Source of the DNA: Ruminococcus sp.
GTDB taxonomy: Bacteria > Bacillota > Clostridia > Oscillospirales > Ruminococcaceae
Reading direction: 5' to 3'
DNA length: 64,000 nucleotides
Assembly (NCBI GenBank): GCA_021199375.1
Contig: JAJQIB010000024.1
Span: forward strand, 61,802-125,801
Part shown: piece by piece, positions 1-10,306 of the stretch
Layout of the letters: each line of letters opens with the position of its first letter
Numbering within the stretch: position 1 is the stretch's first letter
Program-made: the position numbers and the translations under genes
Notes under the pieces: model-generated
What the model was told of the DNA's origin: nothing
Database searches by the model: none
Seen by the model: the letters and a program-made list of their open reading frames with translations, nothing else

Positions 1-863
1 GGGTTACTCCGGAACACAAAATACGTATTGTAAAAGCATGGCAATCAAGAAACAACATCGTAGCGATGACCGGTGACGGCGTAAATGATGCTCCGGCACT
101 CAAGCAAGCTGATGTCGGAGTTGCCATGGGCATAACAGGCACAGAGGTTTCAAAGGATGCAGCATCAATGGTGCTTGCTGATGATAACTTCGCAACAATA
201 GTCAAAGCAGTCAAGAACGGTCGAAATATTTACGACAATATCAAAAAGTCTATTCTTTTCCTATTATCAGGAAATCTCGCCGGAATTATTGCAGTTCTGT
301 TTAACTCAATAGCAGGACTTCCGGCTCCGTTTGCTCCTATTCATCTGCTGTTTATAAACCTTCTCACCGACTCACTTCCCGCAATTGCATTAGGACTTGA
401 GCCGCACAACGACAGCGTAATGAAGCGCAAGCCACGCCCTGCAAACGAATCACTAATGACCCGTCCATTCCTTATAGGTGTAGGCTATAGCGGTCTTATA
501 ATCTCAATCGCAACGGTAGCGGCTTATTTGATAGGCTATCGCACATCAGAATCGCTTGGAATGACAATGGCTTTTGCTACACTTTGTATGTCAAGACTAT
601 TCCACGGTTTTTCAGCAAAAGCCGACGAGCCTGTAATGTTTAAAAAGCAAATGTTTAATAATCGCTTTGGTATCATGGCATTTTTAGTAGGAATGGTGCT
701 TATCAACGCTGTGCTGCTAATAACTCCACTTCACAGCCTTTTTGAAATTTCATCTGACCTAGGAGGCATACAAATAGGAATAATCTACGCACTAAGCTTC
801 GGTTCAATGTGTGTCGTACAGCTTGTTAAGGCTGTTGCAACGCTTGTAAAAGGAAAAGGATAA
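1..863 (+). CDS. P-type cation-transporting ATPase, C-terminal part (5' end outside window)
   Basis: The reading frame is open from base 3 and gives about 286 residues, so the start and the phosphorylation domain lie upstream of the window. It begins in the P domain: VTPEHKIRIV, followed by the hinge motif TGDGVNDAPAL that binds Mg2+ in all P-type ATPases. Several hydrophobic helices follow, including NLLTDSLPAIALGLEP, which is typical of the cation-binding M6 region of calcium/PMCA-like pumps. The likely role is ATP-driven export of Ca2+ or another divalent cation across the cytoplasmic membrane. Ion specificity cannot be settled from this fragment. It is followed by an intrinsic terminator shared with convergent dnaJ. 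Confidence 0.9.
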   Translation, partial: VTPEHKIRIVKAWQSRNNIVAMTGDGVNDAPALKQADVGVAMGITGTEVSKDAASMVLADDNFATIVKAVKNGRNIYDNIKKSILFLLSGNLAGIIAVLFNSIAGLPAPFAPIHLLFINLLTDSLPAIALGLEPHNDSVMKRKPRPANESLMTRPFLIGVGYSGLIISIATVAAYLIGYRTSESLGMTMAFATLCMSRLFHGFSAKADEPVMFKKQMFNNRFGIMAFLVGMVLINAVLLITPLHSLFEISSDLGGIQIGIIYALSFGSMCVVQLVKAVATLVKGKG

Positions 864-884
864 AAATCAAGTACAATAACGCTA

Positions 885-917
885 AAAGGAGCAGCTTCAC
901 ACCAAAGCTGCTCCTTT
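885..917. terminator. Bidirectional intrinsic terminator between the ATPase gene and dnaJ
   Basis: A perfect 13-bp inverted repeat (885-897 with 905-917) encloses a 7-base loop. The arms end in AAA and TTT, so it can act for both convergent genes. Confidence 0.8.
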
Positions 918-934
918 AATTTACTCAAATAACC

Positions 935-2092
935 TTATTGCTTGAATCTATCCTTTATCTTATCGAAGAATCCCTGACGCTTTTTGTAATTCTTTTCATC
1001 AAGTGAATTCTCAAACTTCTGCAAAAGCTCCTTTTGCTCCTTGTTTAAGCCCTTGGGAACCTCTATGTTTATCTTGAAGTAGTGATCTCCACGCTCAGAG
1101 CTTGAGCCCTTTTGCACGCCCTTGCCCTTCATTCTAAATACTGTACCTGCCTGTGTGCCCTCAGGAACCTCATACTCAACCTCGCCATCGATTGTTGGTA
1201 TGCTCACCTTTGCACCTAATGTAGCCTGCGTGTAGGTTAGCGGCAGCTCAATCCAAATATCAAAGGTATCTCTGCGCTCAAACAACGGATCTGGCTTAAC
1301 TCGCACATTGATGTATAGATCTCCAGCTGCACCGCCATTTATGCCCTGACTTCCCTCACCTCTTACACGAGTTTGAGCTCCATCATATACACCGGGCTGC
1401 ATATTTACCTTCTTGGTTGTGGTCTTGCGGATTCTGCCACGTCCCGAACAGGTCGGACAGGGATTATCAATTATAGTTCCCTTGCCGTTACAACGTGAGC
1501 ATCTCGAGCTCTGGGTAAAGCTTCCGAAGGGTGTATTCTGCGATACTCTAACCTGACCGGTTCCATGACAATCGGGACAGGTTGTTCTGCTTCCGCCTCC
1601 TGCCGCTCCTGTGCCATGACAATCAGGACAGGTTTCCATTCGGGTTACCCTAACTGAAGGCTGACATCCCTTGCAAGCATCCATAAAGCTTAAGGTTACA
1701 CTTGCTTCGATATCCTCTCCACGTCTGGGCGCATTGGGATTAGCCTGACGTGATGATGACATTCCACCGCCAAAGAATGCATTAAGAATATCGTCTACTC
1801 CGCCACCGAAGCCGCTGCTGAAGCCTCCGAAGCCTCCACCACCTGCTGAAAAATTGGGATCTACTCCCGCAAAGCCAAACTGATCGTACTTAGCCTTTTT
1901 GTCAGCATCTGACAGCACCTCATATGCCTCATTAACTTCTTTAAATTTAGCCTCAGCCTCCTTATCATCAGGATGCAAATCGGGATGATAGAGTCTTGCC
2001 TGCTTTCTGAAAGCCTTTTTTATATCGTCTTGACTTGCGCTTTTGTCAACGCCCAAGACCTCATAATAATCTCTTTTGTTTTCGTTAGCCAT
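935..2092 (-). CDS. dnaJ: Chaperone protein DnaJ (Hsp40)
   Basis: Co-chaperone that delivers unfolded clients to DnaK and stimulates its ATPase in the cytoplasm. The 385 residues show the complete type I layout: an N-terminal J domain (about 1-70) with the HPD motif in YHPDLHPDD, a Gly/Phe-rich linker (about 75-115), a zinc-binding region with four CxxCxGxG repeats (CPDCHGTG twice, [16 protein letters not shown]) and two C-terminal beta domains. The start codon has a good GGAGGG ribosome site. It is the last gene of hrcA-grpE-dnaK-dnaJ, 100 bases after dnaK with a hairpin in the gap. The ribosomal methyltransferase PrmA often found next is absent. Confidence 0.97.
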   Translation of the reverse strand: MANENKRDYYEVLGVDKSASQDDIKKAFRKQARLYHPDLHPDDKEAEAKFKEVNEAYEVLSDADKKAKYDQFGFAGVDPNFSAGGGGFGGFSSGFGGGVDDILNAFFGGGMSSSRQANPNAPRRGEDIEASVTLSFMDACKGCQPSVRVTRMETCPDCHGTGAAGGGSRTTCPDCHGTGQVRVSQNTPFGSFTQSSRCSRCNGKGTIIDNPCPTCSGRGRIRKTTTKKVNMQPGVYDGAQTRVRGEGSQGINGGAAGDLYINVRVKPDPLFERRDTFDIWIELPLTYTQATLGAKVSIPTIDGEVEYEVPEGTQAGTVFRMKGKGVQKGSSSERGDHYFKINIEVPKGLNKEQKELLQKFENSLDEKNYKKRQGFFDKIKDRFKQ

Positions 2093-2127
2093 AACAAACC
2101 CTCCTATTTTCGGCTCTTAAATACCCA

Positions 2128-2167
2128 CATAGGGGACGGCAGCTATCCTCGCCACCGTCCTCTTATG
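2128..2167 (-). other. Intercistronic hairpin between dnaK and dnaJ
   Basis: GC-rich inverted repeat (ACGG/CCGT core, extended by CATA/TATG ends) in the 100-base dnaK-dnaJ gap. There is no U-run after it on the minus strand, so it is more likely an mRNA-stability or processing element than a terminator. Its function is inferred. Confidence 0.45.
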
Positions 2168-2193
2168 GAATTTATAAAATTATTACAGCCTAA

Positions 2194-4038
2194 TTAGTCG
2201 GTGAACTCGGCATCAATTACATCGTCATCGCCGCTGCTCTGGGTGCCACCCATATTATTCGGATCAAAGCCCTCGGCTCCGCCTGCAGCCTGCTGCTGAG
2301 CTGCCGCCTGCTGATAAACGTTAGTTGCAACTCTCTGGAAGGACTCCTCAAGTGCCTTGCTGGCAGATTTAATAGCTTCAACATCAGTGCCCTTAAGAGC
2401 CTCCTTTACTGCTGCAATCTTAGACTCAACCTCGCTCTTGTCGCTTGCAGAAACCTTATCACCAAAGTCATTTAGCGATTTCTCACACTGGAACGCCATC
2501 TGATCTGCGTTATTTCTTGCATCAACATCGTCCTTCTTTTTCTTATCCTCGTCTGCGAACGCTTCAGCTTCCTTAACAGCCTTATCTATATCCTCCTTAG
2601 ACATATTTGTAGAGGAGGTGATGGTAATATCCTGCTCCTTGCCTGTTCCCATATCCTTTGCGGATACATGAACAATACCGTTTGCATCAATGTCAAAGGT
2701 TACCTCAATCTGCGGGATTCCACGGGGTGCAGGTGCAATACCGTCAAGACGGAACATTCCGAGCTGCTTGTTGTCCTTAGCAAACTCACGCTCACCCTGA
2801 AGAACGTTTATATCAACTGCAGTCTGATTATCTGCATAGGTCGAGAATACCTGTGTTTTCTTGGTTGGGATGGTGGTGTTTCTCTCAATCATCTTTGTAG
2901 CAATTCCGCCAGCGGTTTCAATTGAAAGTGAAAGCGGAGTTACATCCAAAAGCAGAAGTCCGTTTTCAACGTCACCGCCTAGGATTCCACCCTGATATGC
3001 CGCACCAAGTGCTACACATTCGTCAGGGTTAATTCCCTTAAACGGTTCCTTACCGATAAGCTTCTTAACTGCGTCCTGTACAGCGGGAATTCTTGAAGAT
3101 CCACCTACCATAAGCACCTTATTAAGGTCATTAACCGATAGTCCTGAATCGGAAAGTGCCTGACGAACAGGTCCCATTGTCTTTTCTACAAGGTCAGCTG
3201 TCATCTGATTAAACTTAGCCTGTGTAAGGGTCAGCTCCAAATGCTTAGGACCATCTGCCGATACACTGATATAAGGTAGGCTGATTGTGGTTGAAGCAGT
3301 AGATGAAAGCTCAATCTTTCTAAGCTCCGCCTCAGTCTTTAGACGCTGCATAGCCATCGGGTCCTTTGTAAGGTCGATGCCCTCCTGTGCCTTGAATTCT
3401 TCTACCATCCAATCGATGATTCTCTGGTCAAAATCGTCACCGCCGAGTCTGTTATTTCCTGCTGTTGCCAAAACCTCGGTTACACCGTCACCCATTTCGA
3501 TGATGGAAACATCAAAAGTACCACCACCTAGGTCGTAAACCATTACCTTCTGATCCTCTTCCTTGTCAATACCATAGGAAAGAGCAGCTGCTGTAGGCTC
3601 GTTGATAATACGCTTTACATTAAGTCCTGCAATCTGTCCAGCATCCTTTGTTGCCTGACGCTGAGCATCGGTGAAGTATGCAGGAACGGTAATAACTGCC
3701 TCAGTTACCTTTTCGCCAAGGTAGCTTTCTGCATCAGTCTTTAGCTTCTGCAAAATCATTGCTGAGATTTCCTGGGGAGTGTATTCCTTTCCGCCCATCT
3801 TAGCCTTATAGTCACTACCCATATGACGCTTAATAGAAATTACTGTGTCATTAAAGTTTGTTACTGCCTGACGCTTTGCAACCTGACCGATAAGTCTGTC
3901 ACCATTCTTTGAAACTCCTACAACAGAAGGAGTGGTTCTTGCTCCCTCGCTGTTTGGAATTACTACAGCCTCGCCGCCTTCTACAACGGCTACACATGAG
4001 TTTGTTGTACCTAAATCAATACCAATAATTTTCGACAT
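2194..4038 (-). CDS. dnaK: Chaperone protein DnaK (Hsp70)
   Basis: Central ATP-dependent folding chaperone. The 614 residues begin [15 protein letters not shown], the phosphate-1 motif of the actin-like ATPase domain, and carry [13 protein letters not shown] and the [12 protein letters not shown] adenosine motif. The substrate-binding domain and a Gln/Ala-rich lid follow, ending in the conserved [11 protein letters not shown] tail. The open frame extends upstream to a TTG (4047), but the ribosome site GAAAGG sits about 10 bases before the ATG at 4038, so that start is used here. Third gene of the HrcA-controlled operon, between grpE and dnaJ. Confidence 0.98.
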   Translation of the reverse strand: MSKIIGIDLGTTNSCVAVVEGGEAVVIPNSEGARTTPSVVGVSKNGDRLIGQVAKRQAVTNFNDTVISIKRHMGSDYKAKMGGKEYTPQEISAMILQKLKTDAESYLGEKVTEAVITVPAYFTDAQRQATKDAGQIAGLNVKRIINEPTAAALSYGIDKEEDQKVMVYDLGGGTFDVSIIEMGDGVTEVLATAGNNRLGGDDFDQRIIDWMVEEFKAQEGIDLTKDPMAMQRLKTEAELRKIELSSTASTTISLPYISVSADGPKHLELTLTQAKFNQMTADLVEKTMGPVRQALSDSGLSVNDLNKVLMVGGSSRIPAVQDAVKKLIGKEPFKGINPDECVALGAAYQGGILGGDVENGLLLLDVTPLSLSIETAGGIATKMIERNTTIPTKKTQVFSTYADNQTAVDINVLQGEREFAKDNKQLGMFRLDGIAPAPRGIPQIEVTFDIDANGIVHVSAKDMGTGKEQDITITSSTNMSKEDIDKAVKEAEAFADEDKKKKDDVDARNNADQMAFQCEKSLNDFGDKVSASDKSEVESKIAAVKEALKGTDVEAIKSASKALEESFQRVATNVYQQAAAQQQAAGGAEGFDPNNMGGTQSSGDDDVIDAEFTD

Positions 4039-4099
4039 ATAAATCAACCTTTCATTATTTTTCTTTTAGCTTTTAATTTTACTTCTCTTACCATGAGCC

Positions 4100-4678
4100 T
4101 CAAGGATTTGCTACAACTACTGTGGGATAGCGAATCACCTTTTCACCTATCGTAACACCCTTTTCAAAGACCTGAGCGACTACATTTTCGCCTAGATTTT
4201 CATCTACAATCTGACTTACTGCATTCGCCTTTGCAGGATCAAACGGCTCGCCTGTGGGGTCTACAATCTTTACATTCATCTTATCAAGTGCTGCAGTAAA
4301 CTGCTTGTAGATCATCTCGATGCCCTCTTTATACTTTGCATCCTGCGACTCGGTTTCAACCGCTCTTTCGAAGTTGTCGTACACAGTGATAACATTCAGT
4401 ATTGTATCACCTACTCCTGACTCTCTTGCTTCAAGCAGCTGCTTTGAGGTTCGCTTACGGTAGTTATCATACTCCGCCATGAGCCTTAAGTACTTATCCT
4501 TTTGCTCACTCAGCTCTTTTTCAAGCTGTTCTATTCGTTTTAAATCATCCGTTTGCGTGTCCTTCGTCTGCTCCTGTGAGGCTTCTATATTTTCCTTTTC
4601 CTCATCATTTGCAGCCGTTTTCTTTTGTGTCTCTGCTTCTTTTTCTTTGTTATTTTCCATTTCCTTTTCGAGTTCCAT
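4100..4678 (-). CDS. grpE: Nucleotide exchange factor GrpE
   Basis: Releases ADP from DnaK so that the chaperone cycle can continue. The protein has a highly charged Glu/Lys-rich N-terminal half (about 1-60) expected to form the long dimeric coiled coil, then the GrpE head with AEYDNYRKRT and a C-terminal beta domain ending GEKVIRYPTVVVANP. Two ATGs lie close together. The upstream one (4684) abuts the AGGAGG site, while the one at 4678 is 6 bases from it, so 4678 is preferred (192 residues). It starts 12 bases after hrcA ends and precedes dnaK. Confidence 0.95.
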   Translation of the reverse strand: MELEKEMENNKEKEAETQKKTAANDEEKENIEASQEQTKDTQTDDLKRIEQLEKELSEQKDKYLRLMAEYDNYRKRTSKQLLEARESGVGDTILNVITVYDNFERAVETESQDAKYKEGIEMIYKQFTAALDKMNVKIVDPTGEPFDPAKANAVSQIVDENLGENVVAQVFEKGVTIGEKVIRYPTVVVANP

Positions 4679-4690
4679 CTTCATCCTCCT

Positions 4691-5722
4691 CTATGTTACA
4701 CCATCGTCCACTTCTTCTTCGTCATCATTTCTCGAAAGCAGATCGGTTACTCGCTGTGAGAAATATTCAAGATACGGAATGAATTTCGCATAATCAATTC
4801 TCATAGGTCCAATAAGTCCGATTGAGCCGACCTCCTTGCCGCCCTTTTTAAATGGTGCGGTGATTATCGACGAATTATGAAGTACAAAGCTATCACTTTC
4901 GGGTGAAAAGCTCACATGCAAGCCTCCGAAGGTTTGATCAAAAAAGCTCTCGATCTCACTTTTTCCGTCTAAAAATTCGATAATCTCATTTTGTTCAAAT
5001 TCCTTACAGGTCAGCAGATTCTTTTCTCCCTGAAGCTTTACATCCTGTGCGGTCATTTCCTTTGCTAACGTCACAAGCTCGCTTAGAATCGGCGTGAGCG
5101 ATACCATGTAGGTTCCCATTGCGGTACGTATCTTTTCAAATGTCTCATCCGATATCTCATCAAGGGGTACTCCCTGAAGATTTTCCTCAAGATACTTGTC
5201 AAAAAATTCAAGCTGCTCGTGAGTCAAGTCAAATTCAAGCCTGCAAACCTTATTTTTTATCTTTCCGTTCGAGGTTATCATTAGTATGACATACATCCGC
5301 TTGCCTGTTGGAATCACCTCAACCTTTGATATGAGTGAAAATCTAGGAGTTGAGTCTGCTACGACAGAAGCACATTTTGTGAGCTCTGAAAGTGCAAGAG
5401 TTGCAGAATTGACCATTTCGTCCTCACTCTTGGCATTTTCATCGAACATATCATCGATTCTCTGCTTTTCCTCATCACTCAGCGGATTTTTCTCAACCAA
5501 TGCATCGACATACAACCGATAGCCTGCGTAGGTGGGAACTCTTCCGGCTGAGGTGTGCGGCTGCTCAAGATAGCCCTGTTTTTCGAGCTCCGCCATCTCA
5601 TTACGTATCGTTGCCGATGATGCATGAACATGACTCATGATAGCTTTTGATCCGACCGGCTCACCTGTTACGATGTACTCGTCTACAACCGCCTGAAGTA
5701 TCTTAAGCTTTCGGCTATCCAT
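4691..5722 (-). CDS. hrcA: Heat-inducible transcription repressor HrcA
   Basis: Repressor that binds CIRCE operators and is kept active by GroEL, so that misfolded protein relieves repression. The 343 residues start with a winged-helix DNA-binding domain (MDSRKLKILQAVVDEYI, TGEPVGSKAI and ATIRNEMAELEKQGYLEQPH, within about residues 1-65), followed by the GAF-like dimerisation and inserted domains of the family. First gene of hrcA-grpE-dnaK-dnaJ. A perfect CIRCE lies 49 bases upstream, so the gene is autoregulated. The ribosome site AAAGGAG precedes the ATG by 11 bases. Confidence 0.97.
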   Translation of the reverse strand: MDSRKLKILQAVVDEYIVTGEPVGSKAIMSHVHASSATIRNEMAELEKQGYLEQPHTSAGRVPTYAGYRLYVDALVEKNPLSDEEKQRIDDMFDENAKSEDEMVNSATLALSELTKCASVVADSTPRFSLISKVEVIPTGKRMYVILMITSNGKIKNKVCRLEFDLTHEQLEFFDKYLEENLQGVPLDEISDETFEKIRTAMGTYMVSLTPILSELVTLAKEMTAQDVKLQGEKNLLTCKEFEQNEIIEFLDGKSEIESFFDQTFGGLHVSFSPESDSFVLHNSSIITAPFKKGGKEVGSIGLIGPMRIDYAKFIPYLEYFSQRVTDLLSRNDDEEEVDDGVT

Positions 5723-5747
5723 TTTTCCGCACGCTCCTTTCTTAAAG

Positions 5748-5774
5748 TTAGCACTTTTATTGTTTGAGTGTTAG
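5748..5774 (-). promoter_or_regulatory. Second, degenerate CIRCE-like site overlapping the first
   Basis: TTAGCACTT-N9-GAGTGTTAG shares 15 of the 18 arm positions with CIRCE and overlaps the perfect operator by four bases (5771-5774). The spacing of the arms is exactly nine bases. That HrcA binds it is an inference. Confidence 0.55.
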
Positions 5775-5797
5775 CACTCCATCTCTTCGAGTGCTAA
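5771..5797 (-). promoter_or_regulatory. Perfect CIRCE operator upstream of hrcA
   Basis: TTAGCACTC-N9-GAGTGCTAA, an exact match to the HrcA operator consensus, directly downstream of a TATAAT -10-like box (5797-5802, minus strand). This placement suits repression of the hrcA-grpE-dnaK-dnaJ transcript. Confidence 0.95.
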
Positions 5798-5830
5798 TTA
5801 TAGTTTATACCTTTTTTGAAGGATTGTCAA
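5797..5830 (-). promoter_or_regulatory. Probable sigma-A promoter of the hrcA operon
   Basis: On the minus strand TTGACA (5825-5830) is followed by TATAAAC and TATAAT. The spacing is 15 bases to TATAAA or 22 to TATAAT, so the exact -10 box is uncertain. The CIRCE operator starts inside or just after it. Confidence 0.55.
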
Positions 5831-6042
5831 GAGGGTTTTAAAAAAAATATTATCAAACTTCGTAAATATTTTGCCCATTTTTTTGTGCAATATGTCTATA
5901 AGCGTATATGAATCGAACATTTTGCGAGTCTTTTTCATACTATATATTATATTTCGACAAAAATCTAATGAGTCATCTGCGAATAGCACTTGAAAATATG
6001 GGGAAAATACCTTTAAAGCTCAATCTGAAAGGAGAAGCAAAA

Positions 6043-6387
6043 ATGAGTGTTCACAGAGGAGAGATTTATTACGCAGATTTGAGTCCTGTGGTAGGTTCGG
6101 AGCAGGGCGGCATCAGACCGGTACTTATAGTTCAAAATGACGTAGGAAATCGTCATTCACCTACAGTAATCGCAGCGGCAATTACAAGTCGCCACGATAA
6201 GGCTAATCTGCCGACTCACATTTCGGTAGGCGGATCCGACTGCGGTCTTGCAAAGGACTCAATTATACTGCTTGAACAGATTCGCACACTTGACAAGCGT
6301 AGACTAAAGGAGCGAATGGGCGAGCTTGACAACGATTCAATGAACCGAGTTGACAGCGCACTGTCTATATCCTTCGGACTACACTGA
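6043..6387 (+). CDS. MazF/PemK-family endoribonuclease toxin (NdoA-like)
   Basis: The 114 residues match MazF/EndoA proteins of Firmicutes, which cleave mRNA at short specific sites. Visible family motifs are [19 protein letters not shown] with the catalytic Arg near the [12 protein letters not shown] strand, the conserved [10 protein letters not shown] segment, and the C-terminal [13 protein letters not shown]. The longer open frame starting at 5908 is rejected because an AAAGGAG site lies 8 bases before the ATG at 6043. No antitoxin gene of the MazE/NdoAI kind is seen in the 320 bases upstream or directly downstream, where gdhA begins with its own promoter. It may be solitary or have an unlinked antitoxin. 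Confidence 0.88.
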   Translation: MSVHRGEIYYADLSPVVGSEQGGIRPVLIVQNDVGNRHSPTVIAAAITSRHDKANLPTHISVGGSDCGLAKDSIILLEQIRTLDKRRLKERMGELDNDSMNRVDSALSISFGLH

Positions 6388-6455
6388 CAGAAGACGGCTT
6401 TTATCACTTTTAACCAAAAAAATGAAAGTTCAATCGCCAAAACTTGCAAAAATGA

Positions 6456-7970
<1,515 letters not shown>

Positions 7971-8006
7971 TACTAATCTTCCGATAGCAAATATGGATAA
8001 TAAATT

Positions 8007-8038
8007 AAGCACGATGCAAAAACGCATCGTGCTTTTTT
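8007..8038 (+). terminator. Intrinsic terminator of gdhA
   Basis: An 11-bp perfect stem (8007-8017 with 8024-8034), 6-base loop and a T6 run on the plus strand. It overlaps the region just downstream of the convergent PrsW-like gene and may serve both. Confidence 0.9.
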
Positions 8039-8039
8039 G

Positions 8040-9221
8040 TTATGTATCAAGCCTATTACCACATCTGGCACAAAAGCTTGAACCGAGCGGATTGACGTTG
8101 CCACAATTTGGACATGGCTTTAAATCTGCCGGAGCTACCATCTTGGGAACAACGCGCACTACAGTCTTTTGTGGAGCAATGTTTTGAGAAAAGCCCTGTG
8201 TGGACGGTGTAGGCTGCTGACTATACAGCGGAGGAGGTGCTTGGTATTGCTGCACATAAGGGTTGTACTGCTGCTGAAATTGTGGATACTGCGGCGGCAA
8301 TCCTCCCATATAGGCATAGGGGTTATACGGATTAAATGTATTTTGAGCATTCCGATAATTCATCGGCAAGGGCACACCAAACAAGCGCTTTTGATTAGTA
8401 GTCTTGCCGCCATACATGTCCTGAAGCATTCCGTCAAGCTGCTCATAATAGAAGCGATTATAAATGTTGTGGGTATTTTTCTTAGCACGGTGAACGGTTA
8501 TACCTATCATCACGTAGATAAAAATCATTAAGGCTGCTAAAATAATAAACGAAAGTGCCTGTATCGAATCGTTATCTTCGTAAATTCCAGGAACAGTAAC
8601 AACAAAGTCATAAATTCCATGTAGGATTACCGAGAAAACAAACGCATAACGCTCAGGATGTGATTCGTCATTTGAAAAATTATATTTTCGGTACTTTGAT
8701 ATGCCAAAATAGTAGCCCATAAATATACCTGTAATAGCGTGCATCGGAATGCTTAATATCGCTCGCATTATCGCCGTGCCTACAGGATCATTTGACATAA
8801 GAAAAATGTACATAAGGTTCTCAAGCGTCGCAAAGCCTAGCGCCGATGCTGCACCATAAACCACTCCGTCATATGTATTGTCAAACTCCCTATCATGAAA
8901 GATAATCCATTTAAAGGTAAAAAACTTGCAGGATTCCTCGCATACACCAACTACTAAAAAATACTCAAGAAAATAAAAAATCATGCTGAATGTTTCATTG
9001 CTCATGTTGGAATTTCCAAACAATCCTTCCATAATAAGTGTAAGTATAGCTTGACCTATAACCTCTAAAATTGCAGCAGGTATTGTCGAAAGCGCACTGA
9101 TTGCAAAAACTGATAATATCTTTTTAAACGGCTCCTTCTTGTGCTTTTCGTTAACAAGCACTATGAACATAATAACAATTGTCGGTAAAAGTGCCAAAGC
9201 AAGTGGTATAGCAGTTGCCAA
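8040..9221 (-). CDS. PrsW-family intramembrane protease with C-terminal zinc ribbon
   Basis: Polytopic membrane protein of 393 residues. The hydrophobic part (about 1-250) carries the PrsW/CPBP-like signatures EESCKFF (EExxK), a GFATLEN segment and a MHAITGIFMGY helix, the putative metal-site motifs. PrsW in Bacillus performs site-1 cleavage of the anti-sigma factor RsiW. A Pro/Gln/Tyr-rich linker (about 295-360) leads to a cytosolic zinc ribbon, CPNCGNVN...CARCGN, at the extreme C-terminus. The start is TTG at 9221 with a strong GGAGG site 9 bases away. An ECF sigma/anti-sigma pair lies 22 kb away, but no link can be shown here. Confidence 0.8.
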   Translation of the reverse strand: MATAIPLALALLPTIVIMFIVLVNEKHKKEPFKKILSVFAISALSTIPAAILEVIGQAILTLIMEGLFGNSNMSNETFSMIFYFLEYFLVVGVCEESCKFFTFKWIIFHDREFDNTYDGVVYGAASALGFATLENLMYIFLMSNDPVGTAIMRAILSIPMHAITGIFMGYYFGISKYRKYNFSNDESHPERYAFVFSVILHGIYDFVVTVPGIYEDNDSIQALSFIILAALMIFIYVMIGITVHRAKKNTHNIYNRFYYEQLDGMLQDMYGGKTTNQKRLFGVPLPMNYRNAQNTFNPYNPYAYMGGLPPQYPQFQQQYNPYVQQYQAPPPLYSQQPTPSTQGFSQNIAPQKTVVRVVPKMVAPADLKPCPNCGNVNPLGSSFCARCGNRLDT

Positions 9222-9259
9222 ATAGGCTCACCTCCATAAAAAAGAATACTGCTTCTATT

Positions 9260-9288
9260 ATTATATCAAAGTTTATTTACTTTGTCCA
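9260..9288 (-). promoter_or_regulatory. Promoter of the PrsW-like gene
   Basis: On the minus strand TGGACA (9283-9288), 17 bases, TATAAT (9260-9265), about 35-40 bases before the TTG start. Confidence 0.7.
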
Positions 9289-9310
9289 GTGCTTATCACA
9301 CCTTTTTTAA

Positions 9311-9340
9311 CAAAAACACTGCTGCAAAAAAGCAGCAGTG
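9311..9340 (-). terminator. Intrinsic terminator downstream of cysK
   Basis: Stem CACTGCTGC/GCAGCAGTG (9317-9325 with 9332-9340), 6-base loop, and a T5 run on the minus strand. It ends the metY-cysK transcript. Confidence 0.88.
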
Positions 9341-9361
9341 CCCATGTATTATGATATCAGT

Positions 9362-10285
9362 TTATGCAAGTACGCTTAAATATCTGTCACCTGAATCGGG
9401 AAGAAGTGCTACAATGGTTTTACCCTTATTCTCCTCACGCTTTGCAAGCTCAGCAGCCGCCCATAGTGCCGCTCCTGAAGAAATTCCAACAAATGCTCCT
9501 TCACTCCTTGCAAATGCCTTTGCCTCGTCATATGCCGCTTCATTTGACACAGTAATAATCTCATCATATATACCGGTATCCAACAAATCGGGAACAAAGC
9601 CTGCTCCTATACCCTGAATCTTGTGCGCTCCTCCCCTGCCTTCAGATAGCACAGGTGAGCTTTCGGGCTCAACGGCAATAATCTTAACGCCAGGATTCTT
9701 CTCCTTTAGATATCTGCCTACTCCTGTAATTGTTCCTCCCGTTCCTACACCTGACACAAAAATGTCAACCTTGCCGTCGGTGTCGTCCCATATTTCGGGA
9801 CCGGTGGTCTCGTAATGTGCCTGAGCGTTTGAAGGATTTTCAAACTGTGAGAGGATAATGCTGTTTTCGGTTTGCTCTACAAGTTCCTTTGCCTTTACAA
9901 CTGCTCCCGACATTCCGCCCTTTCCCTCGGTTAGAACAATCTGTGCACCGTAAGTGCTTATCATGTCACGGCGTTCCTTAGTCATGGTTTCAGGCATGAC
10001 AATTACTACCTTATAACCCCTTGCCGCACCGACAGATGCTATTCCGATTCCGGTGTTTCCGCTTGTAGGCTCGATTATAGTGCCTCCCGGCTTGAGTCTT
10101 CCACTTTTTTCAGCATCATTTATCATATATACTGCCGCTCTGTCCTTAACAGATCCTGTGGGATTAAAATACTCAAGCTTTACTAAAATTGTAGCTGAAA
10201 GGTTCTTGCTTGCGGCATAATCTGAGGCATTAGCAAGCGGAGTTTTTCCTATTAGCTCATCGATGCTTTCATAAATTTTTGACAT
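9362..10285 (-). CDS. cysK: Cysteine synthase (O-acetylserine sulfhydrylase), first copy
   Basis: PLP-dependent enzyme making L-cysteine from O-acetylserine and sulfide. The 307 residues have the PLP-lysine motif NPTGSVKDR (K47), the SGNTGIGIAS substrate loop, and the phosphate-binding GVGTGGTITGVGRYLKE. The start is the ATG at 10285, placed 11 bases from AGGAG; the upstream in-frame TTG is too close to that site. It follows metY by 21 bases and shares its promoter and leader, so both sulfide-fixing enzymes (cysteine and homocysteine branches) are co-expressed. A second, divergent copy lies at 13846. Confidence 0.95.
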   Translation of the reverse strand: MSKIYESIDELIGKTPLANASDYAASKNLSATILVKLEYFNPTGSVKDRAAVYMINDAEKSGRLKPGGTIIEPTSGNTGIGIASVGAARGYKVVIVMPETMTKERRDMISTYGAQIVLTEGKGGMSGAVVKAKELVEQTENSIILSQFENPSNAQAHYETTGPEIWDDTDGKVDIFVSGVGTGGTITGVGRYLKEKNPGVKIIAVEPESSPVLSEGRGGAHKIQGIGAGFVPDLLDTGIYDEIITVSNEAAYDEAKAFARSEGAFVGISSGAALWAAAELAKREENKGKTIVALLPDSGDRYLSVLA

Positions 10286-10306
10286 ATAAATCAACTCTCC
10301 TTCTGA

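Noticed and set aside
5798..5989. 63-codon minus-strand frame upstream of hrcA
   Set aside because: AT-rich, Lys/Phe/Ile-rich translation with no ribosome site, overlapping the hrcA promoter and CIRCE region.
5908..6042. N-terminal extension of the MazF frame
   Set aside because: The extension has no family match, and AAAGGAG directly precedes the internal ATG at 6043.
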